A stretch of 64,000 bases of DNA from Candidatus Symbiopectobacterium sp. NZEC151 (GTDB taxonomy: Bacteria > Pseudomonadota > Gammaproteobacteria > Enterobacterales > Enterobacteriaceae), in assembly GCF_025962655.1 (NCBI RefSeq), contig NZ_JAGFPE010000003.1, positions 248,001-312,000 of the forward strand, given 5' to 3'. The position numbers were made by a program, and so were the translations under genes. Position 1 is the first letter of the stretch. Every line of letters begins with the position of its first letter. Positions 10,601 to 18,192 of this stretch are shown here, one piece after another. The notes below the pieces were generated by a model. That model did no database searches. It had not been told where the DNA came from and saw only the letters and a program-made list of their open reading frames with translations.

Positions 10601-10663
10601 GAAGGACAACGCCTGTCGGCCATTGAGCAGGCATTGTCCGATAGGGGTCAGCAACAGGGATAA
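1616..10663 (+). CDS. Giant repetitive surface protein/adhesin, DUF4347 N-terminus, putative type I secretion substrate
   Basis: The product has 3015 residues; the ATG at 1616 has GGGAG 7 bases upstream. The N-terminus carries LLEARMMFDGA (residues 31-41), a variant of the LEPRMLFDGA motif of large secreted surface proteins. Residues about 107-262 match DUF4347, with conserved LSHG (His163) and IYGCDVA (Cys206). Then follow low-complexity beta domains, a cadherin-like domain near 560-650, a CSLREA/choice-of-anchor Q region (LSLREALYWAN near 951 to DIGAYE near 1269, probably a beta-helix), and 14 tandem Ig/cadherin-like repeats (about 1423-2809) each with DPDGD calcium-type motifs and LPSWLSFN. 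The last 200 residues are unlike the repeats and end in a helical stretch. No RTX GGxGxD nonapeptides are visible, so the export signal is non-classical. Neighbouring HlyD-like and TolC-like genes support type I secretion. A role in adhesion or biofilm is inferred. Confidence 0.85.
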   Translation: MLWRHLLQTRRNSDRNTAAFNATSPTPLGVLLEARMMFDGAVAATVAQTDTASSAPDANATAASDSSDAPHAGDGTQTQNSQTDHTNNHDDSSGTSDIAVVGETVRKEVVFIDTSVTDYQTLVDNVPAGIEVELFDGSKDGLSQLVQWAQSHNGYDAIHILSHGSEGEIQLGSLTLNSDTANTRAADLATLGAALTDSGDLLIYGCDVAQDSGQSFVTLLAQLTGADVAASSDTTGASGLGGDWVLESQSGSIETSAIHIDGYRHTLDVSGTTVDFLIDDFPFSTGTVGSGVELFLDGGFDVDNSNWYADIDPVHSTITMVMLNGIYASDGLESFDFTFSGSTLLAITSVTKDNAATTSAADISATVNGNDKTITFHVNTQNTSGDGVLVWHFTSTNSGQSADNAPTASGSGTNPTFTENGAEVGVFTGISVDTHDTGQTFSSAAFTVSNVAGSTEYLTIHGINVALSNGNSVSLGSGFGTASVSLSGGIATVSITGATLSNSDMGSLLSGITYGNSSDNPGNATRTVTLTQLTDSGTSNNTVAPNISSEVTVVPVNDAPTDITLSSTTFAQSLGSNGTVATLTATDVDSSVFTYSLVSGNGSTDNALFTISGNTLKAVNANGMAAGTYSVRLQVSDGEATYDKVVTLVVADDIAPTFDQSPAVSNATAGGFNLSGSVSEGGNVYYVVVADGASAPTAAQVIAGQNAAGGSAPASGSQVLNSAPYNFSFTLTGLAASTAYDVYVVARDSAGNNTVSVVKVDATTASAGHAPTLSATGSNPVFIGGMAGSVDLFSGVLANTNDSGQTFSSLTLTVSNVTDSGEFINVGGNNINLSANSSGTLTGIGNYSVIRSGNTVTLQLSGMSASNSEIAGLVDGLRYGNSSASATAATRAVTLSAVSDNGGSNNSTALNLASNVNVLASNSALYVTAGDDTGDDATFGSSVQQDANDGGGLSLREALYWANNTVGIDRIVFQTDVTLASSILSPTDSVLIDGQSFTLNGGGYSGFQIVTGSITLAIQNLTLTNFTTDYSTDTGGVFGISYSASDVNFRLYNVDISSNRDTMFGNGVFDLFNIAPGTYNFDFDRVNIHDNLMVGNLNEGVIRLFVSRTQQNVFLSITNSAITNNTGINPAGSTFGISGLWLTGNQGNPTTTYISLINTTITGQTNGIVFEFINNALSWVASVRNSIITGTSQDIVAYTPTGQPAGGSYTLYGGNNILSGSVDQVSSSDPRLAATASNAINQGSRFYITGDTDVRGLDRVRQGGVDIGAYESQFASGTAPQVDLNGSTTGTNYTTTVPTSAATGIAVTDALATLSQTDGDSRLWTLTLSLAGTTNGNSESLSLSQQALLAAHAAGINVTGNGSQTVTLTGGATVEAFQIALRAIVYNNAAVTPTAGSRTVSVTVNDDATSTATSTLTLIAGNPPVVATPIPAQSVAQGGSLNFTVPAGTFSDPDGDTLTLSATLADGTALPSWLSFNPATGTFSGTPANGDVGSLTIKVTATDGSNASVSTTFGLTVTNVNDAPVVATPIPAQSVDQESSLNFTVPAGTYSDPDGDTLTLSATLADGTALPSWLSFNPATGTFSGTPANGDVGSLTIKVTATDGSNASVSTTFGLTVTNVNDAPVVSNTIPAQSIAQGGSLSVTVPAGTFTDPDGDTLTLSATLADGTALPSWLSFNPATGTFSGTPANGDVGSLTIKVTATDGSNASVSTTFGLTVTNVNDAPVVATPIPAQSVDQDNSLNFTVPAGTFTDPDGDTLTLSATLADGTALPSWLSFNPATGTFSGTPANGDVGSLTIKVTATDGSNASVSTTFGLTVANVNDAPVVATPIPAQSVAQDGSLSFTVPAGTFSDPDGDSLTLSATLADGSPLPSWLSFNPATGTFSGTPGNGDIGSLSIKVTANDGDASVSTNFTLTVTLPNEAPVVSGTIPPQSVAQDGSFNFTVQAGTFTDPDGDTLTLSATLADGTALPSWLSFNPATGTFSGTPANGDVGSLTVKVTATDGSNASVSTTFGLTVTNVNDAPVVATPIPAQSVAQDGSLSFTVPAGTFTDPDGDTLTLSATLANGSPLPSWLSFNAATGTFSGTPGNGDVGNLSIKVTANDGDASVSTSFTLTVTNVNDAPVVSGTIPPQSVAQDGSFNFTVPAGTFTDPDGDMLTLSATLADGTALPSWLSFNPATGTFSGTPANGDVGSLTVKVTANDGDASVSTSFTLTVTNVNDAPVVSGTIPPQSVAQDGSFNFTVPAGTFTDPDGDPLTLSATLADGSPLPSWLSFNPATGTFSGTPGNGDVGNLSIKVTANDGDASVSTTFGLTVTNVNDAPVVSGTIPPQSVAQDGSFNFTVPAGTFTDPDGDTLTLSATLADGSPLPSWLSFNAATGTFSGTPGNGDVGNLSIKVTANDGDASVSTTFGLTVTNVNDAPVVSGTIPPQSVAQDGSFNFTVPAGTFSDPDGDTLTLSATLANGSPLPSWLSFNPATGTFSGTPGNGDVGNLSIKVTANDGDASVSTSFTLTVTNVNDAPVVSATIPPQSVAQDGGFTFTVPAGTFTDPDGDTLTLSATLADGSPLPSWLSFNPATGTFSGTPGNGDVGNLSIKVTANDGDASVSTTFGLTVTNVNDAPVVSGTIPPQSVAQDGSFTFTVPAGTFSDPDGDTLTLSATLADGSPLPSWLSFNPATGTFSGTPGNGDVGNLSIKVTANDGDASVSTTFGLTVTNVNDAPVVSGTIPPQSVAQDGGFNFTVPAGTFIDPDGDTLTLSATLANGSPLPSWLSFNAATGTFSGTPGNGDVGNLSIKVTANDGDASVSTNFTLTVTRTDVPSGDPQFRVTNGVSVSPSGESQTPQSLTASAAPQTLGSLFSSNSLGGFNTGNTAAAGSMMSTIFASTRHDRPADNVPTSEVASTFAGGRAHSNGTQFDSSLGSFPSFSKDPALGGSSSLASVFSGIYLPSLTPMEVFDQGSWKGIGTNPDTARAGGTTPVTEQTAATFTPSLHQQLQQIGDAEGQRLSAIEQALSDRGQQQG
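5884..10040 (+). repeat. Tandem array of 14 coding repeats (297-300 bp each)
   Basis: Fourteen in-frame copies of a 99-100 residue module: IPxQSVAQ, FTVPAGTF, DPDGD, LTLSATLA, LPSWLSFN, ATGTFSGTP, NGDVG, SVST, LTVTNVNDAPVV. Two subtypes are visible. The longer form ends ATDGSNASVST (300 bp) and is typical of copies 1-4 and 6; the shorter form ends ANDGDASVST (297 bp) and dominates copies 8-14. The downstream copies are almost identical at the DNA level, which suggests recent expansion or gene conversion. Such arrays are prone to length change and to assembly collapse. Confidence 0.95.
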
Positions 10664-10694
10664 CAACAAGTCTACAGCAGAAGGCGCTAACGTT

Positions 10695-12266
10695 ATGACG
10701 AACATGTTTGTGGCAAGCCGGTTGTCGGCATTAACAACCTTGGGCAGCGGTGAAATATGGATAAAGGGACGAAAACTTTTTAGCCTGAGTGCATTGGTGG
10801 TCGCACTCAGCGGTTGCGCCGTGACCAGCGACCCCATTACCAGGGCGGAAAGCACGCAGCGCAGCCAGCAGGATCGGGTGGCGATGTTCAGCCAGCAAGA
10901 ACCGGTCACCGCGCCGATTGGCCTGTATGACGCTATGGCGCGCGCTCTGAAATACAACCTCGAATCACGTTTAAAGGTGATGGAGAATGCGCTGGCCCAG
11001 CAGCAACTGGAGTTGGCGCGTTATGATATGCTGCCAAAGCTGGCGGCCTCAGCGGGCTACGTGGGGCGTAATAATATGAGCGCATCCAGCAGCCGCAGCG
11101 TTGAAACAGGGCGTACATCCCTTGAACCATCAACCTCACAAGATCGCGATCGTGACGTGGCCGATCTCACCATGGTATGGAACGTACTCGATTTCGGCGT
11201 CAGCTACGTCAGCGCCAAACAGAAATCCGATCAGCGTTGGATTGCCGAGGAACGCAAGCGCAAGGTGGTACATACCATTCTGCAAGATGTGCGTTCTGCC
11301 TATTGGCGTGCGGTCGCCGCTGAGCGTTTATTAGGCCAAATTGACGGGCTGATCGCACGGGTAAATCAGGCACGTGAGGCCAGTGAGCGCATGACGGTGC
11401 AACAGGTCGGTGACCCTGTTGAAGCATTGAGCTATCGTCGGGCGCTGATCGATGCTACCCGCCAGTTGGAAGAACAGCGTCGGGCACTGTCCTTGGCCAA
11501 AACTGAACTTGCCACTCTGATGAACCTGCCGCTGGATACCCCGTTCAAACTGGCACTGCCGAGCAGCAGCGAGCAAATTGTTCCGCAGTTGAACGTAGAC
11601 CAAAAAACCCTTGAAGAAGCCGCACTGGTCAGCCGACCGGAACTGCGGGAACAGGATTATCAGGTCCGGATTCACGCGGCTGAAACCCGTAAAGCGCTGC
11701 TGCGCATGCTGCCAGGCGTTGAGCTGAGTGTGGGAGGCCATTACGACAGTAACTCCTTCCTGGTTAACAACAGTTGGGCCGACGTTGGCGTCAAAGCCAC
11801 CTGGAACCTGTTTAACCTGATGTCCGGCCCTGCGGCACGTAAAACGGCTCAGGCGAACGAGCAGGTGGCAGAGATCCAGCGTCAAGCCATGTCGCTGGCC
11901 ATCATGGCGCAGTTATATGTGGCACGTGCCAACTATAACGAATCGCTGCGCCAGTATAAAACCAGCGCAGAGCTGCGTGATTTGGATAGTCAAATTGCCC
12001 AGCAGTTGAGAAACCGCTACCAGGCCAACAGCATCGGTGAACTGCAATTGATTCAGGGCGAGCTTAATGCATTGAATGCCGACCTGCGTCAGGATCTCGC
12101 CTATGCGGAGCTGCGCAATACCTACGGGCAGATTATCTCCAGCGTCGGGTTAGACCTGCTGCCAAAAACGTTGCCTTCCGATAAACTGGTCGACATCAGC
12201 ACAGCGCTGCGCCAATCAGAAAGTGAATGGCAACAGGGTAAAATCAGTACGCTGCAATCGTTCTAA
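10695..12266 (+). CDS. TolC-family outer-membrane channel lipoprotein
   Basis: The product has 523 residues from the ATG at 10695, preceded by AGAAGG; an in-frame ATG at 10590 would overlap the adhesin and place a long tail before the signal peptide. Residues 28-42 form a lipoprotein signal, with LSGC as lipobox. The body has the two-fold alpha-helical hairpin pattern of outer membrane efflux proteins (for example LARYDMLPKLAASAGY and the later repeat ALLRMLPGVELSVGG, each followed by beta segments and long heptad-rich helices). It starts 31 bases after the adhesin stop, so the two are probably cotranscribed. It would be the outer-membrane channel of the secretion system that exports the adhesin. 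The specific substrate is inferred from context. Confidence 0.85.
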   Translation: MTNMFVASRLSALTTLGSGEIWIKGRKLFSLSALVVALSGCAVTSDPITRAESTQRSQQDRVAMFSQQEPVTAPIGLYDAMARALKYNLESRLKVMENALAQQQLELARYDMLPKLAASAGYVGRNNMSASSSRSVETGRTSLEPSTSQDRDRDVADLTMVWNVLDFGVSYVSAKQKSDQRWIAEERKRKVVHTILQDVRSAYWRAVAAERLLGQIDGLIARVNQAREASERMTVQQVGDPVEALSYRRALIDATRQLEEQRRALSLAKTELATLMNLPLDTPFKLALPSSSEQIVPQLNVDQKTLEEAALVSRPELREQDYQVRIHAAETRKALLRMLPGVELSVGGHYDSNSFLVNNSWADVGVKATWNLFNLMSGPAARKTAQANEQVAEIQRQAMSLAIMAQLYVARANYNESLRQYKTSAELRDLDSQIAQQLRNRYQANSIGELQLIQGELNALNADLRQDLAYAELRNTYGQIISSVGLDLLPKTLPSDKLVDISTALRQSESEWQQGKISTLQSF

Positions 12267-12273
12267 GGTAGCC

Positions 12274-12300
12274 GCCCTGATGTCCAACGGGCATCAGGGC
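12274..12300 (+). terminator. Hairpin at the end of the adhesin-TolC transcript
   Basis: GCCCTGATG (12274-12282) pairs perfectly with CATCAGGGC (12292-12300) just after the stop codon. There is no T tract, so it may be a 3' end stabiliser or a factor-assisted terminator. Confidence 0.45.
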
Positions 12301-12354
12301 AACGCGGCGAGAGAAGGAAGGGAAAGTCCGTTACTCGTAAAACACAGATAAAAA

Positions 12355-12378
12355 AAAAGACGTCAATCGACGTCTTTT
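12355..12378 (-). terminator. Bidirectional terminator between the adhesin locus and tRNA-Leu
   Basis: AAAAGACGTC, loop AATC, GACGTCTTTT form a 10-bp stem with A and T tracts on the two sides. It lies 9 bases beyond the 3' end of the tRNA on the minus strand and would also stop readthrough from the plus strand. Confidence 0.85.
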
Positions 12379-12386
12379 CTTAATGT

Positions 12387-12473
12387 TGGTACCGAGGACG
12401 GGACTTGAACCCGTAAGCCCAATCGGGCACTACCACCTCAAGGTAGCGTGTCTACCAATTCCACCACCTCGGC
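12387..12473 (-). tRNA. leuU: tRNA-Leu, anticodon GAG
   Basis: The minus strand reads GCCGAGGTGGTGGAATTGG at its 5' end and ends CCTCGGTACCA, with encoded CCA. It has 87 bases, a long class II variable arm (TGCCCGATTGGGCT) and the anticodon loop CTTGAGG, giving GAG. It follows secG directly, as leuU does in E. coli, and is probably cotranscribed with it. Confidence 0.95.
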
Positions 12474-12489
12474 ATCCGAAATCTTTTAA

Positions 12490-12825
12490 TTACTTGGGAA
12501 TGTCACTCGCAGGCGCAGCCGGTGCTGCTGGCGTAGCAGGCTGTTCAACCTGAGCAGGTTGGCCCAGATTATCCCACTCACTGCCGCTCTTGCTCTGATG
12601 TGAACTCATGTTCCCTAAGACCAGGCTGAGGACGAAAAACAGCGTCGCCAACACAGCGGTCATGCGTGTCATAAAGTTACCGGAACCGCTCGAACCGAAC
12701 AACGTTGCCGATGCCCCTGCTCCGAACGAGGCACCCATATCAGCACCTTTACCTTGTTGCAGCATGATCAGACCAACCAGGCCTAACGCAACCAACAGGA
12801 AAATGACTAAAAGAGCTTCGTACAT
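12490..12825 (-). CDS. secG: Protein translocase subunit SecG
   Basis: The product has 111 residues (E. coli 110). It is the small subunit of the SecYEG inner-membrane channel and helps SecA-driven protein export. The start MYEALLVIFLLVALGLVGLI is the conserved first membrane segment; the second is MTAVLATLFFVLSLVLGN, joined by the conserved loop QQGKGADMGASFGAGAS and GSSGSGNF. The frame is open further upstream but no homologous residues lie there. The C-terminus is Ala/Pro-rich and variable. It sits between glmM and leuU, the enterobacterial order. Confidence 0.97.
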   Translation of the reverse strand: MYEALLVIFLLVALGLVGLIMLQQGKGADMGASFGAGASATLFGSSGSGNFMTRMTAVLATLFFVLSLVLGNMSSHQSKSGSEWDNLGQPAQVEQPATPAAPAAPASDIPK

Positions 12826-13076
12826 GATAGTACCCGTAACTGTTTCCCCATCAACAGATGAGGAGGCTAAATTCTCGCGGCAAACCGCACACATCTCGCT
12901 CAACGGACAGCGTATGTCCCTGGTAGAGCGGGTCTGAATACTAACCAAACCCACTGGGCGACGCAAGTGTATTTTAGAAAGATCAATGCGATTGCGGAAA
13001 AAAACGGCTAAACACATCAGCGGGTGCTGGGGGTGTCTCCGTTATGGTCCACAAAGACAACCCGGCACCCGAGAAA

Positions 13077-14414
13077 TTAATGCGCAGCCTTCACGACATC
13101 CGCAATCTGATTGGCAAGGCTGATAACCAGTGCTTCATCTTCCCCTTCTACCATCACGCGAATCAGGGGCTCGGTACCAGACTTACGCAGCAGTACGCGA
13201 CCACGTCCCGCCAGCGTTTTCTCCACCTCCAGCACAACGTTTTTCACGGCATCACTTTCCAGCGGATCATTACTGCCGGTGAAGCGCACGTTGACCAACA
13301 CCTGCGGGAACAATTTCATGCCGCTACAGAGGTCGTGCAGCGACATATGGTTGCGCACCATCGCCGTCAGCACCTGAAGACCAGCAATAATACCGTCTCC
13401 CGTGGTGGTCTTATCCAGCAGAATAACGTGCCCGGAGTTCTCTGCGCCGATGCGCCAGCCCTTCTCCTGCATTTTTTCCAGTACGTAACGATCGCCCACT
13501 TTGGCGCGAGCAAACGGAATACCCAATTGCTTTAATGCCAGCTCCAGGCCCATGTTACTCATCAGGGTGCCCACCGCGCCACCGCGCAGTTGCCCTTGAC
13601 GCAACCCTTCACGCGCAATGATATAGAGGATCTGATCGCCATCGACCTTATTGCCTTCGTGATCCACCATGATCAACCGATCGCCGTCGCCGTCGAACGC
13701 CAGGCCGACATCCGCCTTCTCCGCCAGCACGCGGGCTTGAAGCTGACGAACATCCGTTGCACCGCAGGATTCGTTGATATTCATGCCGTCAGGCTCACAG
13801 CCAATGGCAATCACTTTTGCGCCCAGCTCACGCAACACGCTTGGGGCAATGTGGTAGGTCGCGCCATTGGCACAATCCACCACGATTTTTAATCCACTCA
13901 GGCTCAGTTCGTTCGGGAACGTGCTCTTACAAAACTCAATATAACGCCCGGCCGCATCCACAATGCGATTCGCTTTGCCCAACTCAGCCGATTCCACGCA
14001 GGTCAGCGGTTTATCCAGTTCCGCTTCGATGGCCTCTTCCACCTCATCCGGCAGCTTTGTGCCATCGATGGAGAAAAACTTGATGCCGTTGTCGTAGTAG
14101 GGGTTGTGTGATGCAGAGATAACGATGCCCGCTTCAGCGCGGAAGGTGCGCGTCAGATACGCCACGGCGGGTGTCGGCATCGGGCCGGTAAATGAGGCCG
14201 ATAATCCGGCGGCGGCAAGCCCGGCTTCCAGCGCCGACTCCAGCATATAGCCAGAAATGCGGGTGTCTTTGCCGATAATGATTTTGCGCGAACCGTGGCT
14301 CGCCAGCACTTTCCCGGCTGCCCAACCGAGTTTTAACACGAAATCCGGGGTGATGGGCGTCTCGCCCACTTTGCCACGCACACCATCCGTACCAAAATAT
14401 TTGCGGTTACTCAT
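13077..14414 (-). CDS. glmM: Phosphoglucosamine mutase
   Basis: The product has 445 residues, the usual family length. The enzyme converts glucosamine-6-phosphate to glucosamine-1-phosphate for UDP-GlcNAc, peptidoglycan and lipopolysaccharide synthesis. The start [17 protein letters not shown] is diagnostic. The phosphoserine loop is [13 protein letters not shown] with Ser102 as catalytic residue, the metal loop is AFDGDGDR, and the sugar and phosphate loops GAENSGH and [11 protein letters not shown] are intact. It lies 6 bases downstream of folP and is transcribed with it in the conserved ftsH-folP-glmM series. Activation in E. coli needs phosphorylation of the serine. Confidence 0.98.
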   Translation of the reverse strand: MSNRKYFGTDGVRGKVGETPITPDFVLKLGWAAGKVLASHGSRKIIIGKDTRISGYMLESALEAGLAAAGLSASFTGPMPTPAVAYLTRTFRAEAGIVISASHNPYYDNGIKFFSIDGTKLPDEVEEAIEAELDKPLTCVESAELGKANRIVDAAGRYIEFCKSTFPNELSLSGLKIVVDCANGATYHIAPSVLRELGAKVIAIGCEPDGMNINESCGATDVRQLQARVLAEKADVGLAFDGDGDRLIMVDHEGNKVDGDQILYIIAREGLRQGQLRGGAVGTLMSNMGLELALKQLGIPFARAKVGDRYVLEKMQEKGWRIGAENSGHVILLDKTTTGDGIIAGLQVLTAMVRNHMSLHDLCSGMKLFPQVLVNVRFTGSNDPLESDAVKNVVLEVEKTLAGRGRVLLRKSGTEPLIRVMVEGEDEALVISLANQIADVVKAAH

Positions 14415-14420
14415 TCGTTA

Positions 14421-15254
14421 TTATTCCTTCTCTGCCAACGTGGCTTCGACAACTCGCATTGCGTCCACTGTCGCTTTTACATCGTGTACGCGAATAATAT
14501 GCGCGCCCTGCATGGCAGCAATGACCGCACAGGCGACGCTACCATGTACGCGCTGGAGCGGAGGAACATTGAGCAGTTGTCCCACCATGGATTTTCTCGA
14601 CATCCCGACCAGCAGCGGTAAACCAAAATGATGCAACTCCTGCAAATGCGCCAGGAGGCGGTAATTATGCGATAAATTCTTACCGAAACCGAATCCGGGA
14701 TCCAGCAGCAGGCGATCTTTTTCGATGCCAACCTCGGCGCAACGTGCGATCTGCTGTTGGAAGTAGGTGTTCACATCGGCCACCACATCGTCATAATGCG
14801 GATTATGCTGCATGGTTTTCGGCTGGCCTTGCATATGCATCAGGCAAATCGGCAGTCCGGTTGCCGCCGCAGCGTCCAGCGCTCCCGGTTCCTGCAATGA
14901 CCGAATATCGTTAATCAGATGCGCACCGGCCTGCGCCGCAGCGGTAATCACCTCGGGTTTGGACGTGTCAACCGATAGCCAGGCATCAAAGCGTGCCGCC
15001 AAGGCTTCAACCACCGGGATAACGCGATCCAGCTCTTCCTGCACGCTGACATCCGCCGCGCCAGGACGGGTCGATTCGCCACCGATATCAATCAGCGTGG
15101 CTCCCGCGTTTACCATCTCTTGCGCATGACGGATTGCTTCATCACGCGAGACATATTTGCCACCGTCGGAAAATGAATCCGGCGTAACGTTGAGAATTCC
15201 CATCACCTGAGGATGAGTGAGATCCAGAATGGCATCACGGGCAATTAGTTTCAT
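14421..15254 (-). CDS. folP: Dihydropteroate synthase
   Basis: The product has 277 residues. It condenses p-aminobenzoate with dihydropterin pyrophosphate in folate synthesis and is the target of sulfonamides. The TIM-barrel signature motifs are present: MGILNVTPDSFSDGG, IDIGGESTRPGA, SVDTSKPEV, NDIRSL, DPGFGFGKN and GMSRKSM. The ATG at 15254 is preferred over the in-frame GTG at 15257 because AGGA sits 8 bases before the ATG. It is located between ftsH and glmM, with a terminator hairpin in the ftsH-folP gap, so it probably has its own promoter or depends on readthrough. Confidence 0.97.
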   Translation of the reverse strand: MKLIARDAILDLTHPQVMGILNVTPDSFSDGGKYVSRDEAIRHAQEMVNAGATLIDIGGESTRPGAADVSVQEELDRVIPVVEALAARFDAWLSVDTSKPEVITAAAQAGAHLINDIRSLQEPGALDAAAATGLPICLMHMQGQPKTMQHNPHYDDVVADVNTYFQQQIARCAEVGIEKDRLLLDPGFGFGKNLSHNYRLLAHLQELHHFGLPLLVGMSRKSMVGQLLNVPPLQRVHGSVACAVIAAMQGAHIIRVHDVKATVDAMRVVEATLAEKE

Positions 15255-15295
15255 CACCTTCTTCCTTTAACAACCGGGTTATCAATAAAGAAAAA

Positions 15296-15315
15296 CCCCG
15301 GCAAGCCGGGGTTTT
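15296..15315 (-). terminator. Terminator-like hairpin after ftsH
   Basis: On the minus strand AAAACCCCGGC-TT-GCCGGGG is followed by a T tract. It lies about 100 bases beyond the ftsH stop and 40 bases before the folP start. Confidence 0.8.
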
Positions 15316-15370
15316 AAAAGAAGTGGTCAACAGCGCTATGACCGGATAACACTATCACATAACGCCGCTA

Positions 15371-15414
15371 TACCCGCCATACTTCAAGTTGCAGGTGTGT
15401 TGGCTGCACTTCTC
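15371..15414. repeat. Fragment of a dispersed enterobacterial intergenic repeat
   Basis: The stretch containing CATACTTCAAGTTGCAGGTG and TTGGCTGCACTTCTC is, from memory, the core of an intergenic repeat found many times in Serratia, Yersinia, Pectobacterium and Dickeya genomes. Only this copy is visible in the window. It abuts the ftsH stop codon. Confidence 0.45.
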
Positions 15415-15419
15415 GCTTA

Positions 15420-17312
15420 TCAGCTTGGCTGTGCTGCGGTCGGCGTACCGCCACCGTTGCCCGGTTCGTTGCTGCTGGCCGATGCATTTTCCCATCCCGC
15501 AGGCGGGCGCACGTCACGGCGTGACATCAGGTCATCAATTTGCGGCGCATCGATAGTTTCGTACTTCATCAACGCATCCTTCATCGAATGCAGCACATCC
15601 ATATTCGCCATCAACAGTTCACGCGCCCGCACGTAGTTACGCTCAACCAGCAATTTGACCTCCTGATCGATAATGCGCGCCGTTTCGTCAGACATGTGTT
15701 TTGCCTTGGCAACAGAACGGCCCAGAAACACTTCGCCATCTTCTTCTGCGTACAGCAACGGCCCCAGTTTTTCTGAGAAGCCCCACTGTGTCACCATGTT
15801 ACGCGCAATAGACGTTGCCACTTTGATGTCATTCGAGGCACCGGTAGAGACCTTTTCTACACCATAAATAATCTCTTCCGCCAGACGACCACCGTACAGC
15901 GTAGAAATTTGGCTCTCCAGCTTCTGACGGCTGGCGCTGATCGCGTCGCCTTCCGGCAAGAAGAAGGTCACACCCAGCGCGCGACCGCGCGGAATAATGG
16001 TGACTTTGTGCACCGGATCGTGCTCCGGCACCAGACGACCAATAATCGCATGGCCCGCTTCGTGATAAGCGGTAGACTCTTTCTGCGCTTCCGTCATGAC
16101 CATAGAGCGGCGTTCAGCACCCATCATGATCTTGTCTTTGGCTTTCTCGAACTCCACCATGGATACCACGCGTTTATTACCGCGTGCAGCGAACAATGCC
16201 GCTTCGTTCACCAGGTTTGCCAGATCGGCACCGGAGAAGCCCGGCGTACCGCGCGCAATCACTGATGCATCCATATCCGTCGCCAAAGGAACACGGCGCA
16301 TGTGCACTTTCAGAATCTGTTCACGGCCACGAACGTCCGGCAGGCCAACCACCACCTGACGGTCAAAACGGCCCGGACGCAGCAATGCAGGGTCAAGCAC
16401 GTCAGGACGGTTGGTTGCGGCAATCACGATAATACCTTCGTTGCCTTCAAAACCATCCATCTCAACCAGCATCTGGTTCAGGGTTTGTTCACGTTCATCA
16501 TGACCACCGCCCAGACCCGCACCACGTTGGCGGCCTACGGCATCGATTTCATCGATGAAGATGATGCAAGGTGCTGCCTTTTTCGCCTGCTCGAACATGT
16601 CACGCACACGAGATGCACCAACACCCACGAACATTTCAACAAAGTCAGAACCGGAAATGGTGAAGAATGGCACCTTAGCTTCGCCAGCAATCGCCTTGGC
16701 AAGCAGGGTTTTACCCGTTCCCGGCGGCCCTACCATCAGGATGCCTTTCGGAATTTTACCGCCCAGCTTCTGGAAGCGGCTCGGCTCACGCAGGTATTCC
16801 ACCAGTTCGCTCACTTCTTCTTTGGCTTCATCACAGCCAGCGACGTCAGCAAACGTGGTTTTAATTTGATCTTCGGTCAGCATGCGCGCTTTGCTTTTGC
16901 CAAAGGACATAGCGCCTTTACCGCCACCGCCTTGCATTTGACGCATGAAGAAAATCCAGACGCCAATCAGCAACAGCATCGGGAACCAGGAGATAAAGAT
17001 CGATGCCAGCAGGCTCGGCTCTTCCGGCGGTTCACCAACCACTTTCACATTCTTGGTCAGCAGGTTATCCAGTAGCTTGGGATCGTTAACAGGAATGAAG
17101 GTGGTGTAGCGGTTGCCATCTTTTCTTGTAACGTTAATCTCACGCCCGTTAATACGTGTTTCACGGACCTGCTCCTGATTCACCTCAGTCAAGAAGGTAG
17201 AATAGTCCACCCGGCGGCCATTTGACTCGCTGGGCCCAAAGCTCTGGAATACGGACATCAGCACCACTGCGATGACGAGCCAGAGAATCAGGTTTTTAGC
17301 CATGTCACTCAA
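15420..17312 (-). CDS. ftsH: ATP-dependent zinc metalloprotease FtsH
   Basis: This is a membrane-anchored AAA+ protease that degrades membrane proteins, LpxC, sigma-32 and other substrates. Two N-terminal membrane segments ([15 protein letters not shown] and [22 protein letters not shown]) flank a periplasmic domain. The AAA module has Walker A GPPGTGKT, Walker B IIFIDEID and the second region of homology ([20 protein letters not shown]); the protease has HEAGH as zinc motif. The start is ambiguous: a TTG at 17312 (giving MSDMAKN) has TGAGG at good spacing, while an ATG at 17303 gives the MAKN start used for E. coli. The C-terminal tail after [11 protein letters not shown] is about 15 residues shorter than in E. 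coli. Confidence 0.97.
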   Translation of the reverse strand: MSDMAKNLILWLVIAVVLMSVFQSFGPSESNGRRVDYSTFLTEVNQEQVRETRINGREINVTRKDGNRYTTFIPVNDPKLLDNLLTKNVKVVGEPPEEPSLLASIFISWFPMLLLIGVWIFFMRQMQGGGGKGAMSFGKSKARMLTEDQIKTTFADVAGCDEAKEEVSELVEYLREPSRFQKLGGKIPKGILMVGPPGTGKTLLAKAIAGEAKVPFFTISGSDFVEMFVGVGASRVRDMFEQAKKAAPCIIFIDEIDAVGRQRGAGLGGGHDEREQTLNQMLVEMDGFEGNEGIIVIAATNRPDVLDPALLRPGRFDRQVVVGLPDVRGREQILKVHMRRVPLATDMDASVIARGTPGFSGADLANLVNEAALFAARGNKRVVSMVEFEKAKDKIMMGAERRSMVMTEAQKESTAYHEAGHAIIGRLVPEHDPVHKVTIIPRGRALGVTFFLPEGDAISASRQKLESQISTLYGGRLAEEIIYGVEKVSTGASNDIKVATSIARNMVTQWGFSEKLGPLLYAEEDGEVFLGRSVAKAKHMSDETARIIDQEVKLLVERNYVRARELLMANMDVLHSMKDALMKYETIDAPQIDDLMSRRDVRPPAGWENASASSNEPGNGGGTPTAAQPS

Positions 17313-17359
17313 TGGATTAACCTCATATTACAACTGTGTTAAAAAACAGCGTTAGGGTA

Positions 17360-17989
17360 CTACAGTTTACGCCCTGTCGCTACAATGTACACTTCACGAG
17401 AACGAGCACGCGAAGCATCAGGCTTACGAATCTTCACTGTTGTGAACAGGGAGCGAATTTGTCGCAGGTATTCATCAAAGCCATCTCCCTGAAAGACCTT
17501 CACCAGAAAACTTCCGCCCGGTGCCAGAACATCCCGACACATTTCCAACGCCAACTCAACCAGATACATGGCTCTTGGAATATCCACGGCGGGGGTCCCA
17601 CTCATGTTAGGTGCCATGTCTGACATCACAACCTGAACTTTATTATCCCCTACCCGCTCCATCAAGGCGCCAAGCACTAATTCATCACGAAAATCGCCTT
17701 GAAGGAAATCGACACCAACGATGGGATCCATTGGTAAAATATCGCACGCGATGATCCTGCCCGCATTGCCGATCTGCGTCACCACGTATTGAGACCATCC
17801 ACCAGGCGCAGCGCCCAGATCTACCACCGTCATGCCCGGTTTAAACAGTTTGTCAGTGCGCTGTATTTCATCCAGTTTAAACCAAGCGCGCGAGCGTAGC
17901 CCTTTTTTCTGCGCCTGCTGTACATATTTATCGCTAAAGTGTTCCTGCAACCAGCGACTGGAGCTTGCAGAACGCTTTTTATTTGCCAT
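17360..17989 (-). CDS. rlmE: 23S rRNA 2'-O-methyltransferase RlmE (RrmJ/FtsJ)
   Basis: The product has 209 residues, the E. coli length. It methylates U2552 in the A loop of 23S rRNA during large-subunit assembly. The SAM-binding site [13 protein letters not shown] and the catalytic K-D-K-E residues are apparent ([35 protein letters not shown]). It lies upstream of ftsH on the same strand, 47 bases apart, the conserved heat-shock pair rlmE-ftsH. The yhbY gene is divergent upstream, also conserved. Confidence 0.97.
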   Translation of the reverse strand: MANKKRSASSSRWLQEHFSDKYVQQAQKKGLRSRAWFKLDEIQRTDKLFKPGMTVVDLGAAPGGWSQYVVTQIGNAGRIIACDILPMDPIVGVDFLQGDFRDELVLGALMERVGDNKVQVVMSDMAPNMSGTPAVDIPRAMYLVELALEMCRDVLAPGGSFLVKVFQGDGFDEYLRQIRSLFTTVKIRKPDASRARSREVYIVATGRKL

Positions 17990-18006
17990 CGGCTTTCCAA
18001 CTCTTC

Positions 18007-18042
18007 GTTATGTACAATCAACTTGTTATGTACAACCCACTT
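18007..18042. repeat. Two tandem 18-bp units between rlmE and yhbY
   Basis: GTTATGTACAATCAACTT is followed directly by GTTATGTACAACCCACTT, with two mismatches. It lies in the divergent rlmE/yhbY promoter region. Function is not known; it may be a small replication-slippage duplication. Confidence 0.6.
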
Positions 18043-18192
18043 GCCATTAACCATCAACGTGTCATTTACCACCGGTATGGTTCAACACCGACGCCGCTAA
18101 AGATCGGCCCATCAACGTCACCAAATTGGTTATAATGGTGAGATGGCGGTAGAATGACCCGTTTTCAATCCCAACCTAAGTAAAAAAGACAC

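Noticed and set aside
1616-10663. RTX toxin/adhesin with GGxGxD calcium nonapeptides
   Set aside because: No such repeats are visible; the DPDGD motifs belong to cadherin/Ig-like modules.
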